Source: JAAZKI01 sp012799905 | GTDB lineage: Bacteria > Verrucomicrobiota > Lentisphaeria > Oligosphaerales > Oligosphaeraceae | Assembly: GCA_050949415.1 (NCBI GenBank) | Contig: JBMNFR010000015.1 | Coordinates: 248,001 to 312,000 of the forward strand | DNA length: 64,000 nt | Direction: 5' to 3' | Part shown: piece after piece, positions 25,489 to 34,444 of the stretch | How the letters are laid out: each line of letters opens with the position of its first letter | Position numbering within the stretch: the stretch's first letter is position 1 | Program-made: the position numbers and the translations under genes | Notes under the pieces: generated by a model | What the model saw: the letters and a program-made list of their open reading frames with translations, nothing else | Databases searched by the model: none | What the model was told of the DNA's origin: nothing

Positions 25489-27783
25489 TCAATACATGCT
25501 CGTGTCGCGGTTTTTTTCAATTTCCTCAAGGGAGGCTCGGTAGCGGCGCACCAGCTCTTCCTGCGGATTCTTGCTGTCCACCACATTCACCGTCAACAGG
25601 ATCAGGAGTTCGCTGCGCAACGTGGAGTGGGAGTTGTAGCGGAACAGGCGCCCCAGATAGGGAATATCTTTCAACCACGGTATACCGGAGTTGGAGTCGT
25701 TGTTCGTATTCTTGATCATGCCGCCCATCATCAACGTCGAATTATCGGGCACAACCAGCTGGGTCGACATCTTCTTCTTGGTAATCGTCGGCGGCAGGTT
25801 AACGTTGCTTGCCTCCTGGGCGTCTGAAACTTCCTGTTCAATTTCGAGCCTGACGTCATTGCCGGCAGTGATGTACGGTGTCACCGTCATGATAACGCCG
25901 GTGTCGACGTACTCATAATTGCTGCGCATAGTTTCGGAACTGGTCGAGTAGGACGTTGATTCAGTCGGCACTGCAATCGACTCGCCAACCTGCAGGGTGG
26001 CGGTGGTGCCGCTCAGGGCGAGGACATGCGGTTCAGACAGGATTCTGGTGTTGCCGGCGCCGGCGAAGGCAGTCAAAAAGGCGAGCGGGTCAGCCTTATC
26101 GTCCTTGAACAGCAGGCCCAGGCCGGTCTTGCTCATAATGCCGCCGATCGTGGTCTCCGGGCTGATATTGCCGGCGCTGTTGATTATGGCTTGCAGCGTA
26201 TCGCTGTCGCCATCAAGCATTTTGCTGATGGAATAGGAAATGCCGAACTCGGTTGCCTTGGTCAGGCTAATGTCGGTGATGATGGCCTGGATAGAGACCT
26301 GGCGGGGCGGCACGTCCTGTCGGGTCAGGAATACTTTCACCATGTTCCAAGTGCGCGGCGTCGTCTTGACGGTCAAGCGGTTGCTTTCACTGTCTGTATG
26401 CACTGTCACTTCGGTATCGAAAACTGTCTTGTGCAGATTAGCGGCGGCATCGTCAGCGCTCGTCTGCCGTGTCCGGCTGGCGGCTCTGGTCGTGCTCGTC
26501 GTGCTGGTCGGCGTGGTCGTCCCCTGCGCCGTCTGTGTCCGCCGCGTCGAGCTGGTTGCGGTGCTGCCCGTGGTCGCAGTCGCCCGCGTTGACGTGCTCC
26601 GGGTCGTGGTGCTGGTGGTCGGACTGGAGCTGGTCGTTGTATTAAAGAAGGCATCCAAGGCCGCGCTCAGGCTGTCAACCGTGCTGTGCCGCACGTTGTA
26701 GAAGAAAATCTCCTCCTTGTCAAGCATATCGGAGCGGTCAAGCAGCTTCACCCAGGTGGCGACTTCGTCAAGCACTTCATCCAGGACAGCGGAGACGACG
26801 ATCGCCCCGACTCGCGGCAGGCTGGTGATCTTGATCGCGCCCCCCGAGGGGCCGGCGCCGCTGGCGACTGGCAAGCCCAGTACCGGAAGCAGGGTCTGCA
26901 ATTCGGCTGCCAACTCTTCGGCATCAACCTCGTGGCATTGGAAGCAACGCACTGGCCACTCGCGTTCGCCCTTGGTGTCCAGGCGCTTGATCAGCTCCTG
27001 CAGTTTGAAGACGTTGGCTGGCGCTTCGACAATGATCAGTGTGTTGGAGTCAGCCAGGTCGGTCACGGTCGCGCCATCAGTCATAAACGGCTTCAAAAGG
27101 TTGAGCACATCTGCGCTCTTCTTGTAGCGAATCGGAATAAACACCACTTCGACGTTCGGCTGCACCTCGTGCTCAGCGAAAATCCGCCGTTCCTTCGGCA
27201 TCCGATCAAAGGGCAGAATATGAATAAAGCCGGGATTCATTGACGCATAAGCGCCGGACAGCCACAGGATGTGCTCAAACGTGGCCCAGGCTTCCCGCGC
27301 CGTCATCTCCGCCTTCACTGTCATCGTCACCGCGCCTTTGACCGATGGGTCGACCAAATAACTGAAATTCAGCAGCTCAGGCGCAGCAAACGCCGCCACC
27401 ACCTCGTCAATCGTCGCCGCATCGAAAATCAACTCAACGACCAATTTCGTATCCGGGGCCGTGACTCCCTTGATCAAATTATCGGGATATTCTGAAACGC
27501 CGCTAGTCGGCGAGCTGGTCTGGACGCGGGACGGCATCTCCAGGCGACGCTCAAGCACATCCTTCGGCTCGTCTTGAGGCAGGCCCTTCAGGTCCTCACT
27601 GAGCGGCTTATCATCCAACAGTTCAGCCTTGGGGACTTGCAACTTAGTGAAAGGCAGCGGGCGCTTCTCGCTGGAGACGCTCGCCTCCGGCGACAGACTT
27701 TTGCACCCGCCCAGCAAGCCCATGATCAAGGCCAGCCCCAACAAGCCACGCTTGTTGCATATGCTCTTCTTCTTACCCGACAT
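25489..27783 (-). CDS. gspD: Type II secretion outer-membrane secretin GspD (lipoprotein form)
   Basis: 764 residues from the ATG at 27783 (CAGGAG 9 bp upstream). A lipoprotein signal with lipobox LLGGC puts the acylated Cys at residue 27. N-domains follow (RYKKSADVLNLLKPFMTDGATVTDLADSNTLIIVEAP is an N1/N2-type repeat). A long Ser/Thr/Arg linker (about 400-460) interrupts the N3 region. The C-terminal secretin domain has VGESIAVPTES, VDTGVIMTVTPYIT and VPDNSTLMMGGMIKNT...IPWLKDIPYLGRLFR, the signature of the pore. It forms the outer-membrane gate. The lipobox suggests a self-targeting liposecretin that needs no separate pilotin. Confidence 0.95.
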   Translation of the reverse strand: MSGKKKSICNKRGLLGLALIMGLLGGCKSLSPEASVSSEKRPLPFTKLQVPKAELLDDKPLSEDLKGLPQDEPKDVLERRLEMPSRVQTSSPTSGVSEYPDNLIKGVTAPDTKLVVELIFDAATIDEVVAAFAAPELLNFSYLVDPSVKGAVTMTVKAEMTAREAWATFEHILWLSGAYASMNPGFIHILPFDRMPKERRIFAEHEVQPNVEVVFIPIRYKKSADVLNLLKPFMTDGATVTDLADSNTLIIVEAPANVFKLQELIKRLDTKGEREWPVRCFQCHEVDAEELAAELQTLLPVLGLPVASGAGPSGGAIKITSLPRVGAIVVSAVLDEVLDEVATWVKLLDRSDMLDKEEIFFYNVRHSTVDSLSAALDAFFNTTTSSSPTTSTTTRSTSTRATATTGSTATSSTRRTQTAQGTTTPTSTTSTTRAASRTRQTSADDAAANLHKTVFDTEVTVHTDSESNRLTVKTTPRTWNMVKVFLTRQDVPPRQVSIQAIITDISLTKATEFGISYSISKMLDGDSDTLQAIINSAGNISPETTIGGIMSKTGLGLLFKDDKADPLAFLTAFAGAGNTRILSEPHVLALSGTTATLQVGESIAVPTESTSYSTSSETMRSNYEYVDTGVIMTVTPYITAGNDVRLEIEQEVSDAQEASNVNLPPTITKKKMSTQLVVPDNSTLMMGGMIKNTNNDSNSGIPWLKDIPYLGRLFRYNSHSTLRSELLILLTVNVVDSKNPQEELVRRYRASLEEIEKNRDTSMY

Positions 27784-27816
27784 CGTTATGATTCTCCTGG
27801 TTGAAATACAGGTCAA

Positions 27817-28863
27817 TTATGGTTGTGGTTGTGGTTGCGACGGCTGCGGTGTTCGGCTTCGCCTGGGAAGGTTCGACTGGCGTATCCGGTTCACCATCGG
27901 GTTATTTACAGCCGGCGGCGCGGCTCCGTCCCCAGTCGCACCGGCTTCAGCCGGAGTAGCGGCCGTTGGCGGGCGATTGCCTGGCACGCGCTGATTTGTC
28001 CTGCCCCCGCGTGAGACAAAGCCCCCGGGCGGTGGCGGCGGCATGCCAGCCGGGCCGCCTGCATCAGCCGGTACGGTCGCCGCGGGCGGCTTCTCTGCAG
28101 CGGCCGGCGCGGCTGCATTCGGCGTCGCAGCCGTGGCCGCAGCAGCCGGCGCGACCTTATACTTTTCCCGAACCGACAGCTCCTGGTTAACGACTTCCTG
28201 ACGCCGAGTCGACTGCTTTTTGGCAGCCAATTCGATTTTCAGGGTGATTTCCTCGCTGCCCTTGCTCAAGATGACTGTATTGGCGCCAGGGTCGATGCTT
28301 TTGACCACATAGCCCGTCTCATTGACGGTGTCCCCAACGCGAAACATCTTCTTGAGCGGCTTTTTCGGCGTCTCCTCAGGTTCCGGCGGCGGAGTGGGCG
28401 TAGCACGGACACTCCTGCTGCGGATAGCCCGCGCCCTGGCTGCTGCCAGGCGACTGGCGCGGGATACAGGCTGCGCTTGCTGCTTAATGATGGCGACGGC
28501 CTGAGCCTCCTCTGGTCGGCCAATGCGCGCAATGCCGACCAGCTCAAATTCAGTCTGCGCCTGCGCCTCCGGCGTTGGCGTCGGCGTCGGCTCAGCGCCG
28601 GCGTTTTTCTCGGTTCGTTCATTATGAAACAAACTTTTCTCCCACAAGTCATCCAGAACCAGCTCTGCTTCCGTTGCAGTCGGCTTAGTCGCACCGCGAG
28701 CCTCATCAGCGCCAGTGCGGACGGCCTTGATCGCGCCCTCGGCAGCAGCATAGCGGCTGGTAAAAGGCGGCAACGGCTGCGACAGCCGCCGCATAGCCGA
28801 CGTGCTGAACACAGCGCCGCCAGCTAACAGCACCGTTAGTCCCATCCAGCTCATTCGATTCAT
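27817..28863 (-). CDS. GspC/PilP-like inner-membrane component
   Basis: 348 residues. One N-terminal membrane segment (about 5-22) is followed by a linker and then a homology region (about 105-215) reading TEFELVGIARIG...AVAIIKQQ...VGDTVNETGYVVKSIDPGANTVILSKGSEEITLKI. This is the beta fold shared by GspC and PilP, which contacts the secretin in the periplasm. The C-terminal third is Pro/Ala-rich and disordered, without a PDZ domain. The start overlaps the upstream gene's stop (ATGA). Position in the operon supports the GspC role. Confidence 0.78.
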   Translation of the reverse strand: MNRMSWMGLTVLLAGGAVFSTSAMRRLSQPLPPFTSRYAAAEGAIKAVRTGADEARGATKPTATEAELVLDDLWEKSLFHNERTEKNAGAEPTPTPTPEAQAQTEFELVGIARIGRPEEAQAVAIIKQQAQPVSRASRLAAARARAIRSRSVRATPTPPPEPEETPKKPLKKMFRVGDTVNETGYVVKSIDPGANTVILSKGSEEITLKIELAAKKQSTRRQEVVNQELSVREKYKVAPAAAATAATPNAAAPAAAEKPPAATVPADAGGPAGMPPPPPGGFVSRGGRTNQRVPGNRPPTAATPAEAGATGDGAAPPAVNNPMVNRIRQSNLPRRSRTPQPSQPQPQP

Positions 28864-29495
28864 AACGTCTTTCCTTTCCCGGCGGCCCGGGCCGGAAGTT
28901 CACTATTCTCGCCCAGCAGGAAGTCGGCTGACTCCTGGTTGAGCGCAAACGCCTTCAAACGCGCGGAGACATTGACGCTGGTCGGCTTCCGCGGATTGTC
29001 CGGCTCGATTTTGCAATAGGACCAAATCAACTTGCGGCGGCTTTTTTCCACTTCCTGGAACAGCCGACTGACTTCCTGCATGCTCACGCCACGCAAATCA
29101 AGCCGAATTTCAACTTCGACAATATGGTTGAAGGTGAGCAGTTTGTTGCGCTGGGACTCGACCTTCTGCGGCACTACCTGCGCCGCCCGGAGAATTTTGC
29201 CGAATTCCCTGGTGACTTCCTGCTCAATGATCGCCCGCTGCGTGCCGAACACCCAGAACGGCTGCGCCAACTCCTGCAAAGCCGCGAACTCAGCATTCCA
29301 TTCCTGGTTCTGCTTCTGCATCACTTGCAGGTCCGTGGCCATGGATTCCAGGTTCCTGGTCTCCTCATTGATCCGGCCCATGGTCGGCAGCAGCTTCAGC
29401 TGGCCGGCATACTGCCGAACGACCAGGAGGCCAATCACAATCATCAAAATCACTAAAATCATCTGACGCCGGGGGCGTCTCGCCGTCGTTGACAT
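28860..29495 (-). CDS. GspM/PilO-like inner-membrane component
   Basis: 211 residues from the ATG at 29495. It has a basic start (TTARRPRRQ), one membrane helix (about 12-32, MILVILMIVIGLLVVRQY), a coiled coil (about 40-75) and a ferredoxin-like periplasmic domain (HIVEVEIRLDLRGVSMQEVSRLFQEVEKSRR). This matches the PilO/GspM layout that supports the assembly platform. It lies between gspL-like and gspC-like genes, which gives the assignment most of its weight; sequence alone would be weak. Confidence 0.72.
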   Translation of the reverse strand: MSTTARRPRRQMILVILMIVIGLLVVRQYAGQLKLLPTMGRINEETRNLESMATDLQVMQKQNQEWNAEFAALQELAQPFWVFGTQRAIIEQEVTREFGKILRAAQVVPQKVESQRNKLLTFNHIVEVEIRLDLRGVSMQEVSRLFQEVEKSRRKLIWSYCKIEPDNPRKPTSVNVSARLKAFALNQESADFLLGENSELPARAAGKGKTL

Positions 29496-29572
29496 GGCTG
29501 TCACTCGCTTATTTCATTCCCTAATGGATTGCTTGTTTGTTTGCTTCCTAACTGTCTCCCGCCTGCGGCGGT

Positions 29573-31051
29573 TCAGCGTCTTGGCGGCGCGGGGGGCTGT
29601 TCCTGGCTGCCATCATCATGCTCGGCCTCGTCCCCGCCGGTCGCTGGCGCCACTGCGGTTTCTTCTTCGCCCTCGCCGTCCTCTGCCATCTCATCTGCGG
29701 CTGCCTTGGCTGCTGCGGCCGCCTCCTGTTCCCGCCTTTTTTCCGCAGCTGCCTGTGCTTCCGCCCGCTCCTTGTCAGTATCGTAACGGACATTCAGGGT
29801 GAATTTACGAGTCCGCTTGTTTTCCCTGGCGTCGTAAACAGAACTCAGTTCGCGCACATCGCCGAGAATTGGCGAATATTCCAGGCGCGTGGCCAGTTCC
29901 GGGTCGGATTCAACCTCCTGGATTTGAAAATCAACCTGTCCGCCCTCCTTCCATTCAAAGCGTCCTGACATCCACGTCGGCGGCTCAATCAGTCGAGTCA
30001 ATTCCAGCAGCGCCTGGGGCAGGCTCGGTGTGATCGCGATGGCGTCGGTCAATTCCTGCTTAAGCGTCTTGGCATAGGCGCGGACTTCGGGGTTGAGCTG
30101 CTTCTGCAAAATGGCGGTCTGCGTCTGAATCGCCTGTCGTTCCGATTCCAGCAGGCGCAAGCGCGCCAAGCGGCTCTGGCCAGCGCGGACGCCGCCAATC
30201 AGCAAGCAGCCAAGAATGTACAACCCCAAGGCGTAAGCCAGCACCCGAACGCCCTGGTTGCGGCGCGGACGCAGCCCCTCCGGCGTCGGCGCCAGGGTCG
30301 ACAAATCGCGGCTCAGCGACCGGGTCAAGCCATAGACTCCCAAAGTCAAAGCTCCGACGTATGACAGCTGCTCCTCGATCGGCAGCTCTTTCAAGCCGCC
30401 GAAGTCCATCTGTTCAAGCGGCAGAGCCTCGGCTAGAGTCTGCGGACGCTCACTCTCCGGCCCGGCTGCGGCGACAATGGCGCGGCCGCTGCCAGAAGGC
30501 ACAAAGCGAAAACAATCGTGCGTATTCCGTCCTGGAAAAAACACCGTCTTTCCGTTCAGCAGCGGGTCCAGGGCAACAGGGGGCGGCAGCAACACGTCCA
30601 GCTGACCAAGGCCGCTGGCGGCCTCAACCCATTGCCGCCAAATGTCAGATTTCAAATAGTACAGACGGACTAAGACTCTGTTTTCGTTATTTTTTTTCGC
30701 CAGCACACGGTAGCCCCAGGTCAGGCGTTCGACTGGCAACGGCGTGTGTTTGCGCAACTCGAAGCTCAGGGCATTGCGCAACTCCGCCGCTTTCAGATTT
30801 GGCATATCGACATCGGCCATGCCCCAGCCGCTATCCGTTGCGCCGGCGAGGCATACCGTCATTTCGCTGCCGCCCAGAGTCCGGCGACCGGCAGCAAGCG
30901 TTTCGGCCAAGGAGACCGCTCTGCCGGTGTCATCACCCCAAAAGGCCTCGACGCGGCAGCGGTCGCCGGAACGACGCAGCCGCACGCCGCGGCACTGGCC
31001 AAGGCTTGACCAAGTGAATGCCAAACACGAATTGTTCACATAATGTGGCAT
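29573..31051 (-). CDS. GspL-like (PilM/PilN-type) assembly-platform protein
   Basis: 492 residues. The N-terminal 250 residues have the outline of an actin-like PilM/GspL cytoplasmic domain (KAAELRNALSFELRKHTPLPVERLTWGYRV is the typical motif). One membrane segment follows (about 270-288, VLAYALGLYILGCLLIGG), then a coiled coil and a PilN-like ferredoxin fold (about 340-440). A Glu/Ala-rich tail ends the protein (about 445-492). In T2SS this protein binds GspE and recruits it to the membrane. The two-domain layout joins PilM- and PilN-like halves, as in GspL. Confidence 0.8.
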   Translation of the reverse strand: MPHYVNNSCLAFTWSSLGQCRGVRLRRSGDRCRVEAFWGDDTGRAVSLAETLAAGRRTLGGSEMTVCLAGATDSGWGMADVDMPNLKAAELRNALSFELRKHTPLPVERLTWGYRVLAKKNNENRVLVRLYYLKSDIWRQWVEAASGLGQLDVLLPPPVALDPLLNGKTVFFPGRNTHDCFRFVPSGSGRAIVAAAGPESERPQTLAEALPLEQMDFGGLKELPIEEQLSYVGALTLGVYGLTRSLSRDLSTLAPTPEGLRPRRNQGVRVLAYALGLYILGCLLIGGVRAGQSRLARLRLLESERQAIQTQTAILQKQLNPEVRAYAKTLKQELTDAIAITPSLPQALLELTRLIEPPTWMSGRFEWKEGGQVDFQIQEVESDPELATRLEYSPILGDVRELSSVYDARENKRTRKFTLNVRYDTDKERAEAQAAAEKRREQEAAAAAKAAADEMAEDGEGEEETAVAPATGGDEAEHDDGSQEQPPAPPRR

Positions 31052-31334
31052 AGTATTCTTAACCTAAAAACCAGCAACCGTCCAAACGTCAAGGCGCTTC
31101 TCGCCCCTTGACGGCTATCCGCCGGCTACGACGACTGTCCCGCCAGCGTCCGCAGCTGCGTCCGCCGCCCATGAACTCGTGGCCGATCGGGCCGCAACTG
31201 CGAAAAAAAATGAACTTATTTTAGTATCCGCCATTTTCACCGCTTTTCAAGTTGGAAAACGTGGATTCTAAGGCAGATTATGCTTATCGATGATTCTTAG
31301 CCCTGCGCCGCCTCGACTCAGGCACGCCTGGCGC
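31052..31334 (-). promoter_or_regulatory. Gap inside the secretion operon with a hairpin
   Basis: 283 bp without a gene between gspK and gspL, unusual for an otherwise overlapping operon. A hairpin with CGTCAAGG/CCTTGACG arms (31087-31113) is followed on the minus strand by TTTGG. It could attenuate transcription between the pseudopilin genes and the platform genes. No clear promoter was recognised. Confidence 0.35.
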
Positions 31335-32363
31335 TCATTCCGACTTCCTTTCCCAGATTGAGAAAGCCTCCTTGGCGCGGTCGCTGTAGATGGAGCTGCG
31401 CCCCAAATCGACTTCGCGGACAACGTGATGAACCAGGCGAACCTCGCCGGAAGCATCCGTCGCCGATACCGTGATCAAAGTGACATTCGGCTCGACAAAG
31501 TTGAAATTGGACTGAATTTGCAGAAACAGGTCCGGACTCAGGCTTTCGTTCAGGGGCACGCCATGCTCTGTCCATTGCTCACGCGCCCACTGCACCTCGC
31601 TGAGCTCAAGATCAGTCAAAGACAGCAGTCTCTGCAAATAATTGTCGGAACAGGAGAAAAACGACGGCTTGGAGGCTGTCGCCAGGAAGGACTTGCCGCG
31701 CGGCGGGATAATGGTAATGCCGTCAGAGACCATCTCGCTCCAGTTCTCCAGCCAATAGACTTCTTCTCGAAACTGCATGGCGTTGTTGCGCGGCAGCGTC
31801 GGGAGGCCCATAGCTGCATAATCATCCCACTCCAGCCCGTACAATTTACGGAAATCATCCTTGTCCACATAGTCGCCGAGGACATCCAGAAAGCGATTGA
31901 TTGCATCAAGGCGCTCGGTGTCATCGGGGTCGACGGTGTCCTTGAGTTGTTCTGGCTTGTCAACGCGAAAGCCTCGGTCGGCCGTCAGCAGATACACATG
32001 ACAGCGATTATCGAACAGGGCATGCGGCCGACGGTCCATCATCCACGGCTCAAAATCGGTCACGCTCAGACGTGCATCAGCGCTTTCGCCGAGTTTCCGG
32101 TTGGAAAACAGCCGGCGGTCGGTCAAATGCATCCAGAATCCGATGTCGGCTGCCGATTCCGCCTGATAGCGCAACTCCGAGCGCAAGACAGCGACTTTGG
32201 CTTCCTTCGCGATGACCTCGCTGACCACCATCAGATGCATCACCATCAGCAGCGAGGCCGCCAGAACCCCCAGAACCAGCACCAGGGCCATGCCTCCTTC
32301 ACGACCAGAGCGGCGGCTGATGCGGACGGAATGGGATGTTGCCAAGGCTTCAACGGTCTTCAT
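31335..32363 (-). CDS. gspK: GspK-like minor pseudopilin
   Basis: 342 residues from the ATG at 32363, which overlaps the end of gspJ by 14 bp. A class III prepilin leader (RRSGREGG then MALVLVLGVLAASLLMVMHLMV) gives a cleavage site after Gly. The mature protein lacks Glu5, a GspK hallmark. The large globular domain includes DAINRFLDVLGDYVDKDDFRKLYGLEWDDY, resembling the alpha-domain of GspK, and a C-terminal SAM-like helix bundle. GspK caps the I-J-K tip of the pseudopilus. Its location after I and J fits the standard order. Confidence 0.82.
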   Translation of the reverse strand: MKTVEALATSHSVRISRRSGREGGMALVLVLGVLAASLLMVMHLMVVSEVIAKEAKVAVLRSELRYQAESAADIGFWMHLTDRRLFSNRKLGESADARLSVTDFEPWMMDRRPHALFDNRCHVYLLTADRGFRVDKPEQLKDTVDPDDTERLDAINRFLDVLGDYVDKDDFRKLYGLEWDDYAAMGLPTLPRNNAMQFREEVYWLENWSEMVSDGITIIPPRGKSFLATASKPSFFSCSDNYLQRLLSLTDLELSEVQWAREQWTEHGVPLNESLSPDLFLQIQSNFNFVEPNVTLITVSATDASGEVRLVHHVVREVDLGRSSIYSDRAKEAFSIWERKSE

Positions 32364-33078
32364 CGACGGCCTCCCAACGCCCATAGCGCTCGCGATATCC
32401 ATTGCCCATGCTCCGCCGCAGCCAGGATTCAACCCGACCGTCCTGCCAGTGCACCGTCACCATAATCGCCAGCGGCAAATCCGTGCGCTCTGATTCTACT
32501 GTTTCCCACTCATCCCGCCAAAACAAACGGGCGGGCCAGACATCGCTGGCATCAGCATGCCAATCAGCATAGCGAAAACTGACGGCGCTGACATCCGTGG
32601 CCAGAATGCTGCTCCATTCCCGCTCAGCGACCTCTCCCCAATACAGGAATGGGCGATCCGAATAGGTCGCCACCAAGTTATTGTCCCTGACGCTCAGTTC
32701 AACAAACCTAATCGCCCCCTCATCAGGGTTATTGAGGCGATGCAGATACGCGCAGCGCAGCACATCACCGGTAGCAACGATAAACGGCACCTCGGGGTTC
32801 AGCTCCGTTTCCCGATCCGTCCAGACAAACGGCACGGCATGACGCAAAATCGTATCCAGGGCGCGATCCAGGGTCAGGAGCTCTTTGAAACGATTCCGTT
32901 CCACCACGATTTTCGACCAAGAGCGGCTCGTCTCGCTCGAATAACTAAACAAAGCCACCGCGATCAGCAGGAAGATAGTCGAGGCAATGATGATTTCAAT
33001 CAAGGTGAACCAACGCCGTCGAACGCCAGTGCGCTTGACGGCAAAAGGCAAACCCAGACGCGAAAAGCCGGAGGTCAT
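32350..33078 (-). CDS. gspJ: GspJ-like minor pseudopilin
   Basis: 242 residues from the ATG at 33078, which overlaps the gspI stop (ATGA). The prepilin motif is RRW then FTLIEIIIASTIFLLIAVALF: Glu5 is present but the residue before the cleavage site is Trp, not Gly. The globular part (TLDRALDTILRHAVPFVW...SVSFRYADW...LPLAIMVTVHWQDG) follows the GspJ outline. It is part of the pseudopilus tip in the inner membrane/periplasm. Confidence 0.82.
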   Translation of the reverse strand: MTSGFSRLGLPFAVKRTGVRRRWFTLIEIIIASTIFLLIAVALFSYSSETSRSWSKIVVERNRFKELLTLDRALDTILRHAVPFVWTDRETELNPEVPFIVATGDVLRCAYLHRLNNPDEGAIRFVELSVRDNNLVATYSDRPFLYWGEVAEREWSSILATDVSAVSFRYADWHADASDVWPARLFWRDEWETVESERTDLPLAIMVTVHWQDGRVESWLRRSMGNGYRERYGRWEAVDEDR

Positions 33079-33476
33079 TCGAAATCCTCCTCTTTCACGA
33101 CTTTCCGCACACGACACTCGGCCATGGGTCGGCGATTAGCGTCATAGACGACCACCACGTATTCGCCCAGCTGCCAGCCGCGATTGGCTTCCTGGGCCTC
33201 CTCGTGGATATCATCCACCACCAGCAGCTGGCAGGACGACGAAAAACCAGCCGGCAGCAAGCCCTCTGGAACAGCAGCGTCATGGCCTCCAAGCAGATAC
33301 AGCTCCACTGCCTGCTCCAGCAGGTGCTGACGGGCCCAGCGTTTTTCCGCCCGGATGAGATTAGACCTCGCTCCGCCGATGATGGCCATAGTCGACACCA
33401 CCGCCAAGGCCAGGATGGTCGCGGCGATCATGACCTCCATCAAAGTGAAATTGTGCTGATGTCTGGAGTTGGACAT
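33075..33476 (-). CDS. gspI: GspI-like minor pseudopilin (first gene of the secretion operon)
   Basis: 133 residues from the ATG at 33476 (MSNSRHQHN then FTLMEVMIAATILALAVVSTMAI). The short leader, Glu5 and the hydrophobic helix identify a type IV-like pseudopilin. The residue before the cleavage site is Asn instead of Gly. Size and position before gspJ indicate GspI. A longer in-frame extension upstream reads FFFFLRL and is not credible. The operon appears to start here, because a terminator-bearing repeat lies upstream. gspG, gspH and gspF are therefore not in this operon. Confidence 0.8.
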   Translation of the reverse strand: MSNSRHQHNFTLMEVMIAATILALAVVSTMAIIGGARSNLIRAEKRWARQHLLEQAVELYLLGGHDAAVPEGLLPAGFSSSCQLLVVDDIHEEAQEANRGWQLGEYVVVVYDANRRPMAECRVRKVVKEEDFE

Positions 33477-34234
33477 GCCCACTAAACGCAAAAAAAAGAA
33501 AAATAGTCGCCCGTTGGCACAAAAAACGGCGGACGGCACAGATACGCCGATGTTAGACCGCGACGAAATCGACTCGTTCCGTCATGGCGCATGAACAATT
33601 GCGCAAAAACCAAAAAAGCCCCATGCTTGGCGTCCTGCTCGGCAAGGGGCTTTTTGTAGCTGAATTTGTCCCAAAAATGGCTCAGGACTAAACTTTTAGC
33701 TACGAATGAAACCTCTTTGTACGGGTTTTGCCTTTTAAAACAGATAGGTGGGACGCAAACAGGATGATCGCCATGGTGGTACATCCGCGCCATCGTCAAG
33801 GGAACTACCATAAAGCAGACCCCTGCGGACGTCAAGCCTGCCGGTCGCACAATCCTGCCGCGACGCGCTTTTACGCAGCCTGCGTGCGCCCCAGGACGAG
33901 CGCAGGCTTCTGCAACAGGTGCAGAGACAGCTGGCCGAGCCGACCATCGTCGTGAAGTGTCCTGGCGCGGCAGCTTTGATTTCCTCAGCTAGATCGGCGA
34001 TCTGTGCGCCTACCAGTGCCAAGCATTAAAACAAATCGCCGCCGTATGCAGTTTCGGTTAAGTGATATCTACGACTACATGGACAGTGATATGCCGCGCA
34101 CTGGTTGACGCCCAGGATTGACCGCTGGTTAGTTGCGGCCACTTGGGTCGAACAGGTCATCGAAAAGCTGTAAAAAACGAAAAAAACTTGCAGGCGTCTT
34201 ATCAGCAAGGGGCTTTAAATCTCTTGGGATAGAC
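33477..34234. other. Left border region of the CRISPR island; degenerate, no intact gene
   Basis: No frame here looks like an intact gene. One plus-strand stretch near 33880-34030 (reading LRAPQDERRLLQQVQRQLAEP) and a tail near 34095-34172 (reading PRIDRWLVAATWVEQVIEKL then stop) look like remnants of coding DNA. They are broken by stops and I do not recognise them. The region also contains the left copy of the direct repeat at 33604-33670. Confidence 0.5.
33604..33670. repeat. Left copy of the direct repeat flanking the CRISPR-Cas locus
   Basis: About 65 bp nearly identical to 48276-48350 and in the same orientation, with only a few mismatches. It contains a hairpin with arms AAAAAAGCCCC (33612-33622) and GGGGCTTTTT (33646-33655), then GTAGCTGAATTTGT. 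The right copy abuts the 3' end of tRNA-Leu; here the similarity fades at the point where the tRNA would begin. Confidence 0.85.
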
Positions 34235-34263
34235 TTGAAAAACTGGTTGATGACGGCTATAGT
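34235..34263 (+). promoter_or_regulatory. Candidate promoter for the cas operon
   Basis: TTGAAA (34235-34240) and TATAGT (34258-34263) are separated by exactly 17 bp, a good sigma-70-type match. It lies 181 bp upstream of the cas3 start. A second TTGACA at 34277 has no good -10 partner. Confidence 0.5.
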
Positions 34264-34444
34264 ACTTTTTTGCAGCTTGACACTACTCATTATGTTTGGA
34301 AGACACATCTGTGTAGTGTAGGACAGCTGCCTGCATCATAGCACGGTTATTCAGTCAAGAATATGATCCCTAATGGGATTGCTGTGATGTTTTTCGCCCC
34401 CCAGAGGCGGCAAAAAAGGCTTGCATCGAAAGAGATAATGTGAG

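Noticed and set aside
33735..34022. 95-residue minus-strand frame (MALVGAQIADLAEEIKAAAPGHF) at the island border, first considered as a transposase fragment.
   Set aside because: No family motif or ribosome binding site; the region is degenerate and the frame has a shifted, Cys/Arg-rich end.
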